This document shows, in pieces, positions 9,042 through 17,643 of a stretch of DNA of 50,736 nucleotides (the stretch's first letter is position 1; each line of letters opens with the position of its first letter). The position numbers were made by a program, and so were the translations under genes. Below the pieces are notes generated by a model. It had not been told where the DNA came from. It ran no database searches and saw only the letters and a list, made by a program, of their open reading frames with translations. Origin of the DNA: Aeromonas salmonicida subsp. salmonicida (lineage in GTDB: Bacteria > Pseudomonadota > Gammaproteobacteria > Enterobacterales > Aeromonadaceae); NCBI RefSeq assembly GCF_001643305.1, contig NZ_LSGW01000025.1:1-50736 (forward strand), given 5' to 3'.

Positions 9042-9070
9042 AGCCCGCCACTCGGCGGGCTTTATTATTT
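9042..9070 (+). terminator. Terminator after lipoprotein gene
   Basis: An 8-bp GC-rich stem (AGCCCGCC/GGCGGGCT, loop ACTC) is followed by TTATTATTT on the plus strand. It closes the single-gene unit and slightly overlaps the 3' end of the convergent late gene. Confidence 0.8.
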
Positions 9071-9799
9071 GTACATCTGCTGGTAAGCGCTGGATGCCAT
9101 GGCGTCAGGATTTTTATTGGCATTCAGTGCCTCCCTGCCAGACTGTATCAATGCCTTCTCGATAGAGCGGTCACCCTGCATACGAGGGATGATGCCTTGC
9201 GGTTTTGGTGGCTGGGTTGCAGGGGGGGCGACTGATTGTTGTGGTGCCTGGGTCGGCTCGGCCTGCTTCTGCGGCGCCAAGGAAAGCCAGTAATTGGCGT
9301 AGCCTCCACCCCCAAACTCCCCCAGCAGTTGCTGGGCGCCAGGGTCAGATGCCAAGGTGTAGCCCAATGTATCAATCTCGCCCAGAGCTACTGCGCGCTG
9401 TTCATCGGTAATCTTGTCGTTCCCCATCAGCTCCGCCTTGCGCTTGGACAGCTGATCCATGGTGCCCATGATGTTCTTGGCGTGAGTCTCGCGGGCGCGA
9501 ACGCTGGCGTTGGCAGCCGCTGCTTGCGTTTCCAGTGCAAGTCGCCTCTCGAACATGGCCCAGTCATGATCCCGGTTCTTCTGGTTCTCGACAGCCATTG
9601 CCTTGAATCGGGTATTGTTCTCTTCACGGCTCGCGTCGATCTGCTTCTGTGTCAACTTGTCACGGGCGGCCAGCTCCGTTCCCATCTCGTCTTTACGCTG
9701 AGCGGCTTCACGCAGGCGCTGCTGCTCCGCAAACCCTACCTGCGCGTTATTGACGGTACCGGCACCAAAGCCCTTGGCTAATGCTGCGAGCAGGCTCAT
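9065..9799 (-). CDS. Coiled-coil virion protein, putative ejection protein
   Basis: The 244-residue product has a long charged helix (about 25-130), suggestive of coiled coil, then a Gln/Pro-rich linker (about 178-205) and a short helical tail. Its ATG overlaps the stop of the preceding gene (ATGA), so the two are translationally coupled. It sits in the block of repetitive, low-complexity structural genes between the fibres and the giant protein. Podovirus internal virion proteins have this position and composition; the specific assignment is inference. Confidence 0.6.
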   Translation of the reverse strand: MSLLAALAKGFGAGTVNNAQVGFAEQQRLREAAQRKDEMGTELAARDKLTQKQIDASREENNTRFKAMAVENQKNRDHDWAMFERRLALETQAAAANASVRARETHAKNIMGTMDQLSKRKAELMGNDKITDEQRAVALGEIDTLGYTLASDPGAQQLLGEFGGGGYANYWLSLAPQKQAEPTQAPQQSVAPPATQPPKPQGIIPRMQGDRSIEKALIQSGREALNANKNPDAMASSAYQQMYK

Positions 9800-10275
9800 G
9801 CTGCACCCCCTTGCTGTTCGGCTTCATCCATTTTTTGCACGATAGCCTCCAGTATCTGACTGGCCTCAGCCAGGATCTGATCGTCAATCACGTCGTTCTC
9901 GGCGTCCATCTCCTTGAGTTTGTCCATGGCGCGAAACAGGGCGTCGATCTTGCTATCTGGATCGCCAATTTTGCCCGATGTAAGCATCTCACGGCAGCCG
10001 GCATACACCGCTTTGACGATCTGCTGAGCAGGAACGCCGCGACCGGCTTCCATGGCCTGCTTGAGGATGGTGAAAATGCCCCCTGCCACCGCATCGGCCA
10101 CCCCCTGGATCTTGTCCTCGCCGGCCTGCAAGCGACCGGCAACGGCCTGCCCACCATCACCAAGCAGGGTGGCGCCCAGCATCTCCATCAAGCTGGCATG
10201 CATGGCGTCATCATTACCGCCCTGCTGCTGTGGTTGTTGTGGTTGCTGGCCCTGCATACTTTGAATCAATCCCAT
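9796..10275 (-). CDS. Gln-rich/helical virion-associated protein
   Basis: The product has 159 residues. The N-terminal ~20 residues are Gln/Pro/Gly-rich, followed by Ala-rich helices (about 25-150) without enzymatic motifs. It overlaps the neighbouring genes at both ends, start-to-stop, inside the structural cluster. It is probably a small structural or ejection component; no family recognised. Confidence 0.55.
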   Translation of the reverse strand: MGLIQSMQGQQPQQPQQQGGNDDAMHASLMEMLGATLLGDGGQAVAGRLQAGEDKIQGVADAVAGGIFTILKQAMEAGRGVPAQQIVKAVYAGCREMLTSGKIGDPDSKIDALFRAMDKLKEMDAENDVIDDQILAEASQILEAIVQKMDEAEQQGGAA

Positions 10276-11390
10276 TACTCACCATCCCATGCATACTGAG
10301 CCCGGATACCGGGGGTTACATCAAATCGGCTGGGGTTGAAATTAAAGTCGCCAGCCATGCTCTTATCGAGGTCATTGTTGTTTGGCAGCGAGTAGCGGGG
10401 CGGGGCTGATGCGGTATCGCCATTGCTGCCGCCATTGCTGCGATTTGCACCGGCTTGATTGAAGTTGTTACCGGCCTGTACGTTGAGGTCGTTGAGCGAA
10501 GCACCAAAGCCTGATGCTGGCTGAGTCAAGCCGCTCGCTACACCAGAAAGCAGTTGGCCGGCACCCGGCACCACGCCAGACAAAAATCCCAAGGCGGTTT
10601 TCAGGGTCGAGTCTAATCCCCCTTCTGACCCCAGCGCCTGCCCTCGCTGCCCCGTTAACCGTTCACTATCAAAATCACCGCGCGCAGCATCTCGGCCGAT
10701 GCCTGAGAAGTAAGAGTCGGTATTTCCGATATCCCCGACCAGCCCCGCAACCGCCTTGCCGGCCCCTCCCAGCAGTGCGCCGCCAAAAATATTGGCGCCA
10801 GCCTGTTTGTTATATGCCCCTGATACGTCGGCAATATTGGTCTTGTCGCGGGCGGTTAGGGTGCCGCTCTGCGCCTTGCGCTGGAGGTTGCCGATCACCC
10901 CATTCACGTTGTCAGTTTTGATGGTTTCGTTGAAATTGGTAGACGGCCCCATACCAAGAGCGCCCTTGACCTTTCCACCAAGAGAACCATCGTGCATGCC
11001 ATACATCGACGGGCCGCCGATCGAGCTGATGTTGTGGTTTGGAGGAGTAGAGGCTGCCTTGTAGTTGTCCAGGGTCTTGCTGACGGACGAAATGCGACTG
11101 GCAACGCTGCTGTTGTCATTTTTACCGTTGCCACTGGTGGCTTGCTGCCCCTTGTTGTTGGCGCCAATGGAGTTATTGAACGAGCCCTTGCTCATGCCGT
11201 AACTAGATGCGCCACCAATTGAACTCGGGCCGCTTTTACTGTTTCCGCTGCTTTTGCTGTCGTTCTTACCGCTGCCCTTGCTGCTGCCGCCACCGCCTTT
11301 TGAAGAGGACCCACTGTTAGCGCCACCTTTATTGGCACCACCATTATGATTTCCGCCACCACCCGGGGCGCCACCGCTTTCTTTGGACAT
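10275..11390 (-). CDS. Gly/Ser/Asn-rich putative ejection protein
   Basis: The 371-residue product has a strongly low-complexity N-terminal ~110 residues of Gly, Ser, Asn and Lys, then a mixed region with GGALLGGAGKAVAGLVGDIG-like small-residue helices (about 200-300), suggesting membrane-interacting segments. AAGG lies very close to the ATG. It lies between two other small-residue-rich genes, consistent with a set of internal virion proteins that leave the capsid with DNA. Function inferred from position and composition only. Confidence 0.5.
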   Translation of the reverse strand: MSKESGGAPGGGGNHNGGANKGGANSGSSSKGGGGSSKGSGKNDSKSSGNSKSGPSSIGGASSYGMSKGSFNNSIGANNKGQQATSGNGKNDNSSVASRISSVSKTLDNYKAASTPPNHNISSIGGPSMYGMHDGSLGGKVKGALGMGPSTNFNETIKTDNVNGVIGNLQRKAQSGTLTARDKTNIADVSGAYNKQAGANIFGGALLGGAGKAVAGLVGDIGNTDSYFSGIGRDAARGDFDSERLTGQRGQALGSEGGLDSTLKTALGFLSGVVPGAGQLLSGVASGLTQPASGFGASLNDLNVQAGNNFNQAGANRSNGGSNGDTASAPPRYSLPNNNDLDKSMAGDFNFNPSRFDVTPGIRAQYAWDGE

Positions 11391-11392
11391 CC

Positions 11393-11764
11393 TTAACCCC
11401 CCTGCTTCTTGATGTTGGCAAGAAGCCCGCTGGTAAGAGCCCCCCCCGTAGACATACCATCACCGGCAAGCCCTGGCGTTGATACCTGGTACTCGACCGG
11501 CGTCAGATTGGCCGGCAGACCATTCTCCTGCCGTAATTGATCCTCCCTGCCCCATATGTCTTTCTGCATATTGCGCTGGTTCTTCTGAGCCTCTCGGTTC
11601 TCAAGGTATGAGCCGCCAGCGACCAGGGCTGAACCAAGTAGCGTTGCCGCACCCGGATTGCTCTGCATCCAAGATCCCGCACTGGAAAGGCCACCAAGCA
11701 CCGCATCGACCGCCTGATCGGCCATGTCGATCGCACTTGATACCATGCCGCCAAAATCAAACAT
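11393..11764 (-). CDS. Small virion-associated protein
   Basis: The 123-residue product starts MFDFGGMVSSAIDMADQAVD, has an amphipathic or glycine-zipper-like helix (about 25-55, GAATLLGSALVAGGSYL) and a charged middle (EAQKNQRNMQKD). This pattern is typical of short phage internal-core or pilot proteins with a membrane-active helix. It is followed within 3 nt by the Gly/Ser-rich gene. Specific role unknown. Confidence 0.5.
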   Translation of the reverse strand: MFDFGGMVSSAIDMADQAVDAVLGGLSSAGSWMQSNPGAATLLGSALVAGGSYLENREAQKNQRNMQKDIWGREDQLRQENGLPANLTPVEYQVSTPGLAGDGMSTGGALTSGLLANIKKQGG

Positions 11765-11773
11765 GTGACCCCC

Positions 11774-12679
11774 TTACTTTACGTTCACGCCGGGCAATGA
11801 TGCGGACGGGAACTTAGTCCAATCCGGTTTGATGGTGCTGATGTTGGAGTACATCTGCTGGTACATATTCAGTGTCGAGTTGAGTTCGGTCTTCATGTTG
11901 TTGACCAGCTTCTCTTTGTCTGTAGCCTTCATCGTGTTGTCAGCCATGACAGCTGCATAGCGGTCGTTATAGGAGCTGACTGCCTTATCGACCGTGCTCA
12001 TGTACATGCCGTGGGTGTTGGCCACTACCTGCTGGGCCAGCTGATCCAGGCTGGCCTTGTTTTGGTTATCCAACTCTTTCAGGCGCTGTTGGCCCTCTGC
12101 GTCCAGCATCCCCAGGCTGTTTTTGTGCAACAGCTGATCCCGCTCCTTCTGGTACTCACTCTGCGCCCCAAGCTCTTTCAGGCGCTGCTGGCCTTCGGCA
12201 TCTAGCATTCCGAGACTGTTCTTATGCAGCAGCTGATCGCGCTCAGTTTGATATTGGTTCTGAACACCCAACTCTTTCAGGCGCTGTTGGCCCTCTGCAT
12301 CCAGCATTCCCAGGCTGTTTTTGTGCAACAGCTGATCGCGCTCTTTTTGCAGTTGCGCGTTGATATTGGCCATTCCCTTTTCATGGCCAAACTGGTTCCC
12401 CTGCATAGTCAGCTGATGACCGCGATCAATTCGGTTCTCGTCACTCTTCCATGCCTGCCCCGCGTTCTGGCTGGCAATAGGTAACGCAGCATCAACGATC
12501 GCCCGTTGCGACGCCTCGGCACCGATTGAGCTGTTGGAGAGCCCGCGGCCCGCTGCGTACTGCTCGCCTTTGGCCTTGGCCATGCGCATCAGCAAGCCAT
12601 CCTGGCTGATCGTTTTATTAACCTGGTCGTTCACGTCTTTGGCATCAAAAGGCGTGGTCGTCGCTGTGATGGCTACCAT
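11774..12679 (-). CDS. Repeat-containing coiled-coil virion protein
   Basis: The 301-residue product starts at the ATG preceded by GGGGGGA; the longer upstream frame to 12763 has no ribosome binding site and crosses a terminator. Residues 113-211 are three tandem 33-residue copies of a helical unit (ERDQLLHKNSLGMLDAEG...RLKEL). Flanking parts are helical with Gln/Ala. Position among putative ejection proteins suggests a structural rod or pilot role. The near-identical repeats imply recent unit duplication. Confidence 0.6.
   Translation of the reverse strand: MVAITATTTPFDAKDVNDQVNKTISQDGLLMRMAKAKGEQYAAGRGLSNSSIGAEASQRAIVDAALPIASQNAGQAWKSDENRIDRGHQLTMQGNQFGHEKGMANINAQLQKERDQLLHKNSLGMLDAEGQQRLKELGVQNQYQTERDQLLHKNSLGMLDAEGQQRLKELGAQSEYQKERDQLLHKNSLGMLDAEGQQRLKELDNQNKASLDQLAQQVVANTHGMYMSTVDKAVSSYNDRYAAVMADNTMKATDKEKLVNNMKTELNSTLNMYQQMYSNISTIKPDWTKFPSASLPGVNVK
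12047..12343 (-). repeat. Three tandem 99-bp coding repeats
   Basis: Three in-frame 99-bp units encode 33-residue repeats within the 301-aa protein. They differ mostly at synonymous positions and at the last few residues of each unit, so the protein sequence appears more conserved than the DNA. Copy number may vary between related phages. Confidence 0.85.
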
Positions 12680-12690
12680 ATTCCCCCCAA

Positions 12691-12713
12691 TAAAAAAGCC
12701 GCCAGATGGCGGC
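12691..12713 (-). terminator. Internal late-operon terminator
   Basis: A perfect 6-bp stem GCCGCC/GGCGGC with loop ATCT on the minus strand is followed by TTTTTTATT. It lies between the 99-aa gene and the repeat protein within one collinear transcription unit, so antitermination or leaky read-through is implied. Confidence 0.8.
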
Positions 12714-12731
12714 TTACTCAAGTCTCTGCAT

Positions 12732-13031
12732 TCACCAGGTGAACGCGTGCACAGCACCAACATCGGTTAGCGTGGATACGGCCTGCTCAGCGGCATTGCT
12801 GGCCTGCCGGATCTGTTCGCGCAGAGCCAACACATTGGCTACCGTCTCGAAACCTGCCTCGCCAAGCTGCTCACGCTCCTGAGCCCTTTGCAGGCGCCAG
12901 TCCAAGGCGGTGATACGGCGCTCCGCCTCGGCTTTTATGGCTAACACCTTGTCATTTATTTCGAGATCAATATCGTTAAATCCGACGCTAGCGCGATTAG
13001 CACCAGGACCATCAACAATAAACATGTTCAT
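12732..13031 (-). CDS. Small helical protein, possible tail-fibre chaperone
   Basis: The 99-residue product has a central helix (about 27-75, containing ITALDWRLQRAQEREQLG) and ends in AFTW, a layout shared by short proteins encoded directly after tail-fibre genes. It follows the 384-aa fibre gene within 2 nt. A fibre-assembly role is inferred from position and shape, not from a recognised domain. Confidence 0.5.
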   Translation of the reverse strand: MNMFIVDGPGANRASVGFNDIDLEINDKVLAIKAEAERRITALDWRLQRAQEREQLGEAGFETVANVLALREQIRQASNAAEQAVSTLTDVGAVHAFTW

Positions 13032-13032
13032 G

Positions 13033-14187
13033 TCATTTTACCCTGTAGTAAATTCCGCTTATATATCTTGGATTTCCTACAACCCGCCCCAGCTTACTCC
13101 TGTGAACAATACTGGATGGTTTCGTAAGTCCTGCAATAAGGTAGTCACCAGAAATACATGCAGCATGAGCAGCGCCACCAAAGGTGATTGACACTAGGGC
13201 GGAGGGGTGATTTGCCATCAACACTGATGAGGAGGATAAAACACCAAGCAATCCATCTTGATAGAACCCTCGCGGGAAATTAGGTGTGGCCGTATATGAA
13301 GACGGCATAATGCCAATTTTAATCCATTGCGTTGCATCCAACGTTTCAAAGATACCCGCATTGGTGAATGCGTAAATTCGATCAGCAGCAGAAATAACCA
13401 AGTGAACAAGCAGTGACGCCCCTTGGTAGAGGGTTGCAACGAACCATGACTCACCGTTGTTAGATACGCTTGGGCCAACAACCGAACTTTGAGTCGTCGA
13501 TAAAAAGAACAATCCATTTGCAAAGCAAATGCTGGTTTTTGCCGCTGCAGGAGCTGTCAACTTTATCGCGAATGAAACACCATCCGAACTTGTCCAGCAT
13601 TCATTCGTTGAGTAACTTGATGGGGCGATATACACCCCATTCCCATACGCGATACCACAAACTGCACCTGTAACTCCGGTGCAGTACTCCCAAGTATCCC
13701 CGTTAGACGTGCGTCGCAGGCTGCCACTGTTACTTGCATAGATAAGTCCATTGCACTCAAAAACGGCAGAAGCTGAAACGCCAGAGGCAATCAAACAAGT
13801 AAGGCCGCGATCTTTTGATACGTAAACCCCGCCACTGCTTGCCGCAAAAACAACCAGCGCCCCAATGCTGGCCGTGGAGACGACGTTCACCGAGGACGGT
13901 AGTACGCCATTTTCTGTGGCAATCACGCCAGGGCCAAGTTGCGTCAAATAATCAGGGATACCTACATAACCTTCCTGCGGTATTAAAACCCCAGAGCGTA
14001 ACCATTCAGTGTTTTCTTGGACAATCATCGGCTTGGTTGATGGCAATTGTGCTGACATACCAACAGCCGGCGTAACCCCGCCGATCACGGCTCCTGAAAT
14101 GCCACTAATCAGAGGTGATAAAACATCACTGACAAGCGAGTTGCCACGATTAACCTCTGCCAAAATAACTGGGTCGAATTCACTCAT
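13033..14187 (-). CDS. Tail fibre/tailspike with BNR-like repeats
   Basis: The 384-residue product starts at the ATG preceded by GGAGA; upstream in-frame sequence lies inside the previous gene. Residues about 95-330 hold repeated beta segments with Ser/Asn-Asp-Gly turns (VSKDRGLT, TSNGDTWE, TSSDGVSF, SNNGESW), the look of BNR/Asp-box beta-propeller blades. Such proteins form receptor-binding or depolymerising tail parts. The N-terminus (about 1-60) would attach to the virion. It overlaps the stop of the upstream fibre-related gene by 8 nt. Confidence 0.65.
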   Translation of the reverse strand: MSEFDPVILAEVNRGNSLVSDVLSPLISGISGAVIGGVTPAVGMSAQLPSTKPMIVQENTEWLRSGVLIPQEGYVGIPDYLTQLGPGVIATENGVLPSSVNVVSTASIGALVVFAASSGGVYVSKDRGLTCLIASGVSASAVFECNGLIYASNSGSLRRTSNGDTWEYCTGVTGAVCGIAYGNGVYIAPSSYSTNECWTSSDGVSFAIKLTAPAAAKTSICFANGLFFLSTTQSSVVGPSVSNNGESWFVATLYQGASLLVHLVISAADRIYAFTNAGIFETLDATQWIKIGIMPSSYTATPNFPRGFYQDGLLGVLSSSSVLMANHPSALVSITFGGAAHAACISGDYLIAGLTKPSSIVHRSKLGRVVGNPRYISGIYYRVK

Positions 14188-14692
14188 GTTCAGTCTCCAC
14201 AGATTCCGCGCTTTCGAGTTGTCCGTTATTGTTATACAGATAGGTGGTCGTGGTTTTTCTGCCGAGATAAATCGACACCGATGAAAGCAATCTCCCAGAG
14301 GGGTCATATGTGAACGAGGATGACTTTGGGCCCGCTGGATATAGCGTTATCATGCTCGTCAGCCTGCCGTCCACATCGTAGGTAAACGATGAGCTGACAT
14401 ACTGATCAGCGGTGTCTGACCCATGCAAGAGATTAAGTACTAAGTCGCCGTCGGCATTTGGCTTTTGCCCGTTCAGCGACCTCATCGCCCCCACATCACC
14501 AGGGGTCAGATCAACGTCGCCAGATAAAGGCTTGCCATTTACCTTTGTAGCCTTCGTCACTCGCGCCTGCATGTCTGTGTTGACACGCTCAAACCCCGTC
14601 TGAACTGCGCCAAAGTCAGCCTCTACAGCCTGGCCGTCTGCCAGCTCTCCTGGCACATATTCATTTAACCGATCGTAATAGGGATTAGCCAC
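14180..14692 (-). CDS. Tail-fibre-associated protein with YD-like repeats
   Basis: The N-terminal ~90 residues resemble phage tail-fibre connector regions (VNGKPLSGDVDLTPGDVGA). Residues 100-165 hold three copies of an RHS/YD-type unit (SSFTYDVDGRLTS, SSFTYDPSGRLLS, TTYLYNNNGQLES). The protein is 170 residues, short for a fibre. The gene overlaps both neighbours. It may be a fibre base with a small beta cap. The YD-like repeats are seen directly; function is inferred. Confidence 0.6.
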   Translation of the reverse strand: MANPYYDRLNEYVPGELADGQAVEADFGAVQTGFERVNTDMQARVTKATKVNGKPLSGDVDLTPGDVGAMRSLNGQKPNADGDLVLNLLHGSDTADQYVSSSFTYDVDGRLTSMITLYPAGPKSSSFTYDPSGRLLSSVSIYLGRKTTTTYLYNNNGQLESAESVETEHE

Positions 14693-16736
14693 GCCTTGCC
14701 CTCCTAGCGAAATAATCCAGAGTCACGCCAGTAATGGTGAAGTTTGGATCTGATGAACTTGCGCCCCCCATCAATATCGAGATAGACGCCGAGGTGCCAG
14801 AGAGGTCAATTGGTGCATTGGTGTACCCGTAACTACCGCTCCAGTAAAACTGGTTCCACTGAGTCTGATTCCAGATGGCAACCTGATCCCACGCAGCAGA
14901 AGGGTCCTCTGACACAATTGAGTGAACCTTCTGGCTTGTAAAGTGAGCGTCAATCATGTGGTCTATTGACCACTTAACCTGGATTGGCGCCTGATTAGGG
15001 GATGTTTGCTCCACAAGCGCGGTAAGCCAGGTTTTTTTCACCCCCGGCGAACCTGAGTGAGCGAATGGCAAGCGGATCCGCCATGAAATCGCGGCACCAT
15101 CAAAAGACCGAGATTCCTTATCGATAGTGAACACCATCCCCTCACTACCACTTAAACAGAAAAATAGTTGCTCCCCCTGCTCCGTGTAACGCCAGACCCC
15201 TGCCACTGCAGATGGATATTGAAACGTGGTGGCCATCGGTGACCCATCAGCCAAAATGGTGACAGCAAGATGCGTCAGCCCTCGGCTGAATAGTCGGTAT
15301 TGGTTTAGCTCTGCGATCTGCGTGGAAAAAGCCCAATCCATCCCGTCAATCATCGCTTTGAAGTGGTGATCAGGATCGAGCTGGTTAAGTGCGAAATCGC
15401 CAAATTCCTGAACCCGATCCAGCCTGACCAAGCCTCGGTCTGACAGACCCACCGGGAGAAACAGCGACTGACCAGTACCAGCCGCGATACCAACCGACTC
15501 AGAAAGAGCTCTCTGCTCCCAGTCCTTCGAGCCAGAGCCATAAAGGCCAAAGACCCGCCGAGCCGATGCAATCACCAGCACGCCACCAGTCGTCGGCAGC
15601 ATCGCTGTGATCTCATCACCAATAGAGAATGACTCTGCCCCCAGCAGGGCGCTCCAGGTGTGCGGGTTGCCTGGCGCGCTATGCTGGTACTGCCCGCCCT
15701 CATACCCGAGGAACAGATGACCTGAGTGGATGGCGATCTCCAGTGGCTTGTCTTTTGTTGCATCTGGCTGGGCGTGGAGCGGGACAAGCCACCCGTCCTC
15801 CCGCAACTCAAAGGCCCTCTGCACACCTGATGCCACATAGGCGGCCCGCTGCCCAGTACCACCAAAGAAATTGTGTACAGTGGCCTGATAGCGCCCGCCC
15901 GCCTTAATGGTTATCGCATCAACCTTGGCAACCGTGCACGTGGCATCACCAAGCCCAGTAAGTACATTACCAACAGCCGGCGCATCACCTGGAGCTGCGA
16001 CGACGACCCCGCTCTTGCCATCAGCCGCCAACTGGGCAACACACCTGAACACTTTGTTGTCACCGGTTCGAGTGAGGGTGACATCCCCGTTCGAGATGTT
16101 GGCCACATTGGTGACCGTCAGCACCCAACCAAATGAGGTTATCTGCTGCCAACCCGCTTCGGAAGCCATGAACAAGCCGCCAGTGTTAACGTCAATGTCC
16201 CGAACGGCAAACACCGCATTGCGCACAGCAATAACTCCGCGCACAGGCCCTACCCCCGGCACCGGGCCTATTTGCGAACGGCGCCAATCTGCGGCAATGG
16301 CTTGGTTTGCAATGTTCTCGGCCTTGGTTTTGCTGTATTCGCGGCCATCCTGCTGCGCGACATAGCCGACACCGGCTATATCCAAAATCGTTCCCGCGGT
16401 AATGCTGCCTTCAATAATGACGGCATTAATGAAATGACCCGATCGGGACAAGTACGCCCCACTACCTCCCGCCCAGGTGATTGCGGTGAATACTGGATGA
16501 GCAGCGTCAGGGGCATCACCCACATCAATTGAGGTGAACTTTCGGTTCCGGCTTGGTGAAGGGCGCCCGTCAAATCGGTCATAGCCAAGCGTTCTGGCGT
16601 AACCGCCACTTGCCAATGCATCGACGTTCACCGCTGCCAGCGCAAACCCGGGAGCCTTCGCCAGCGGCGTGGTTGATAGATCAATGCCCCCTTTCAGCGG
16701 AATGAATGTGCTATTTCGAGTTGGCATTTTCACCAT
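14685..16736 (-). CDS. Large beta-rich tail/connector protein
   Basis: The 683-residue product has many short beta segments and small loops, beginning PTRNSTFIPLKGGIDLSTTP. It overlaps the stop of the 131-aa adaptor gene, and an alternative ATG lies at 16727. It sits between a head-tail adaptor and the fibre genes, where podoviruses encode tubular, hub or tail-needle proteins. It is probably a main component of the short tail. No enzymatic motif is seen. Confidence 0.6.
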   Translation of the reverse strand: MVKMPTRNSTFIPLKGGIDLSTTPLAKAPGFALAAVNVDALASGGYARTLGYDRFDGRPSPSRNRKFTSIDVGDAPDAAHPVFTAITWAGGSGAYLSRSGHFINAVIIEGSITAGTILDIAGVGYVAQQDGREYSKTKAENIANQAIAADWRRSQIGPVPGVGPVRGVIAVRNAVFAVRDIDVNTGGLFMASEAGWQQITSFGWVLTVTNVANISNGDVTLTRTGDNKVFRCVAQLAADGKSGVVVAAPGDAPAVGNVLTGLGDATCTVAKVDAITIKAGGRYQATVHNFFGGTGQRAAYVASGVQRAFELREDGWLVPLHAQPDATKDKPLEIAIHSGHLFLGYEGGQYQHSAPGNPHTWSALLGAESFSIGDEITAMLPTTGGVLVIASARRVFGLYGSGSKDWEQRALSESVGIAAGTGQSLFLPVGLSDRGLVRLDRVQEFGDFALNQLDPDHHFKAMIDGMDWAFSTQIAELNQYRLFSRGLTHLAVTILADGSPMATTFQYPSAVAGVWRYTEQGEQLFFCLSGSEGMVFTIDKESRSFDGAAISWRIRLPFAHSGSPGVKKTWLTALVEQTSPNQAPIQVKWSIDHMIDAHFTSQKVHSIVSEDPSAAWDQVAIWNQTQWNQFYWSGSYGYTNAPIDLSGTSASISILMGGASSSDPNFTITGVTLDYFARRARRG

Positions 16737-17125
16737 GAGGCCCCGCTAACCAGCGACAGTGGCGGCACGTACCGCTTCACCAGTAACCCGTAATAGACAT
16801 TCCACTCGCGCTCACCGATGGCGATCAGCTCAGTGGCGGCCTGTCGATACCCGCTCTGAGCGACTGCATACCAGACGATAGCCATATGATAGGGAGGCTC
16901 AATGTGCGGCACGTCCGACTCCGCCGCCATCGTTTGGGTCGGTATTGGTGTTTCACCACGCAACCACTCCCAATCATTACGCAGCAGCTGGATCTTCTCC
17001 CAGCTTTCACGGATCGTGTCTGCTGCGGCCAGGGTGCGAGGATTGCCATCAGCAAGGTTTTTCGGTGGGCCGCCGAGGTCGTGCACCTCTGCGGCATACC
17101 GCCTGCATAGCTCGAGGAAGGTCAT
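16730..17125 (-). CDS. Head-tail adaptor-like protein
   Basis: The 131-residue helical protein (MTFLELCRRYAAEVHDLGG; later HMAIVWYAVAQSGYRQAATELIAIGEREW) has the shape of podovirus/siphovirus adaptor proteins that extend the portal. It follows the 151-aa gene by only a few nt and is coupled to the large tail protein downstream. Family assignment is by gene order and size. Confidence 0.55.
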   Translation of the reverse strand: MTFLELCRRYAAEVHDLGGPPKNLADGNPRTLAAADTIRESWEKIQLLRNDWEWLRGETPIPTQTMAAESDVPHIEPPYHMAIVWYAVAQSGYRQAATELIAIGEREWNVYYGLLVKRYVPPLSLVSGASW

Positions 17126-17127
17126 GA

Positions 17128-17583
17128 TTAGCCGACCAGGCTGACCGGGTAGGACTGCACAGTGCGAGGAATGAGGGAGCCGTCGTCGTGCTGCTCGTAG
17201 CGCATCTCGGTGGCCTGCATCAGCACCTGGTAAACGGGCTCCGGCACCTCGGCCACGGTTTCACGCTTGATGATGTAGGCGACGCCATTGACGGAGGCGT
17301 ACACATCATCATTGCCGCGACTTTGGGGATCGCGGGAAATACGAATCTTGACGCGCTTGGCTTCGTTGATTTCGCGCTGTTCGATGGTGGGGGCTCCGGT
17401 AATCGCTTCTGCGCTCGGGGCGGTGCTTGCGTCACGGTTGACGCCGTTCGCCTGCTCCTGCTCAACGATCTCGGCAACCAGCTTGTCACGGCTGGTATTG
17501 GCAGCCTTGTCGATGCCGAAGTTATCGGACAGGTATTTGCGCAAATCGGCAGGCGATGCGTTATTGAGGTCGATCAATTCCAT
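17128..17583 (-). CDS. Small head protein
   Basis: The 151-residue product has an N-terminal helical segment similar to small SAP/Rho-N-type modules (MELIDLNNASPADLRKYLSDNFGID), a linker and a beta-rich C-terminal half (DDVYASVNGVAYIIKRETVAEVP). GGAGA precedes the ATG. It sits directly after the capsid gene and a terminator, where head-decoration or head-completion genes lie. Exact role unknown. Confidence 0.55.
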   Translation of the reverse strand: MELIDLNNASPADLRKYLSDNFGIDKAANTSRDKLVAEIVEQEQANGVNRDASTAPSAEAITGAPTIEQREINEAKRVKIRISRDPQSRGNDDVYASVNGVAYIIKRETVAEVPEPVYQVLMQATEMRYEQHDDGSLIPRTVQSYPVSLVG

Positions 17584-17601
17584 GGTGCTTTTCTCCAGAA
17601 A

Positions 17602-17631
17602 AAGAAAAGGCCCGCACTGGGCGGGCCTTTT
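17602..17631 (-). terminator. Terminator after major capsid gene
   Basis: A GGCCCGC/GCGGGCC stem with a 5-nt loop is flanked by T-runs on both strands. It lies between the capsid gene and the next head gene, and may set a high capsid-to-downstream ratio. Confidence 0.75.
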
Positions 17632-17643
17632 ATGGGCGGCGTA

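Noticed and set aside
12047..12343. Possible CRISPR array
   Set aside because: Units are 99 bp, in frame, contiguous without spacers and encode protein repeats.
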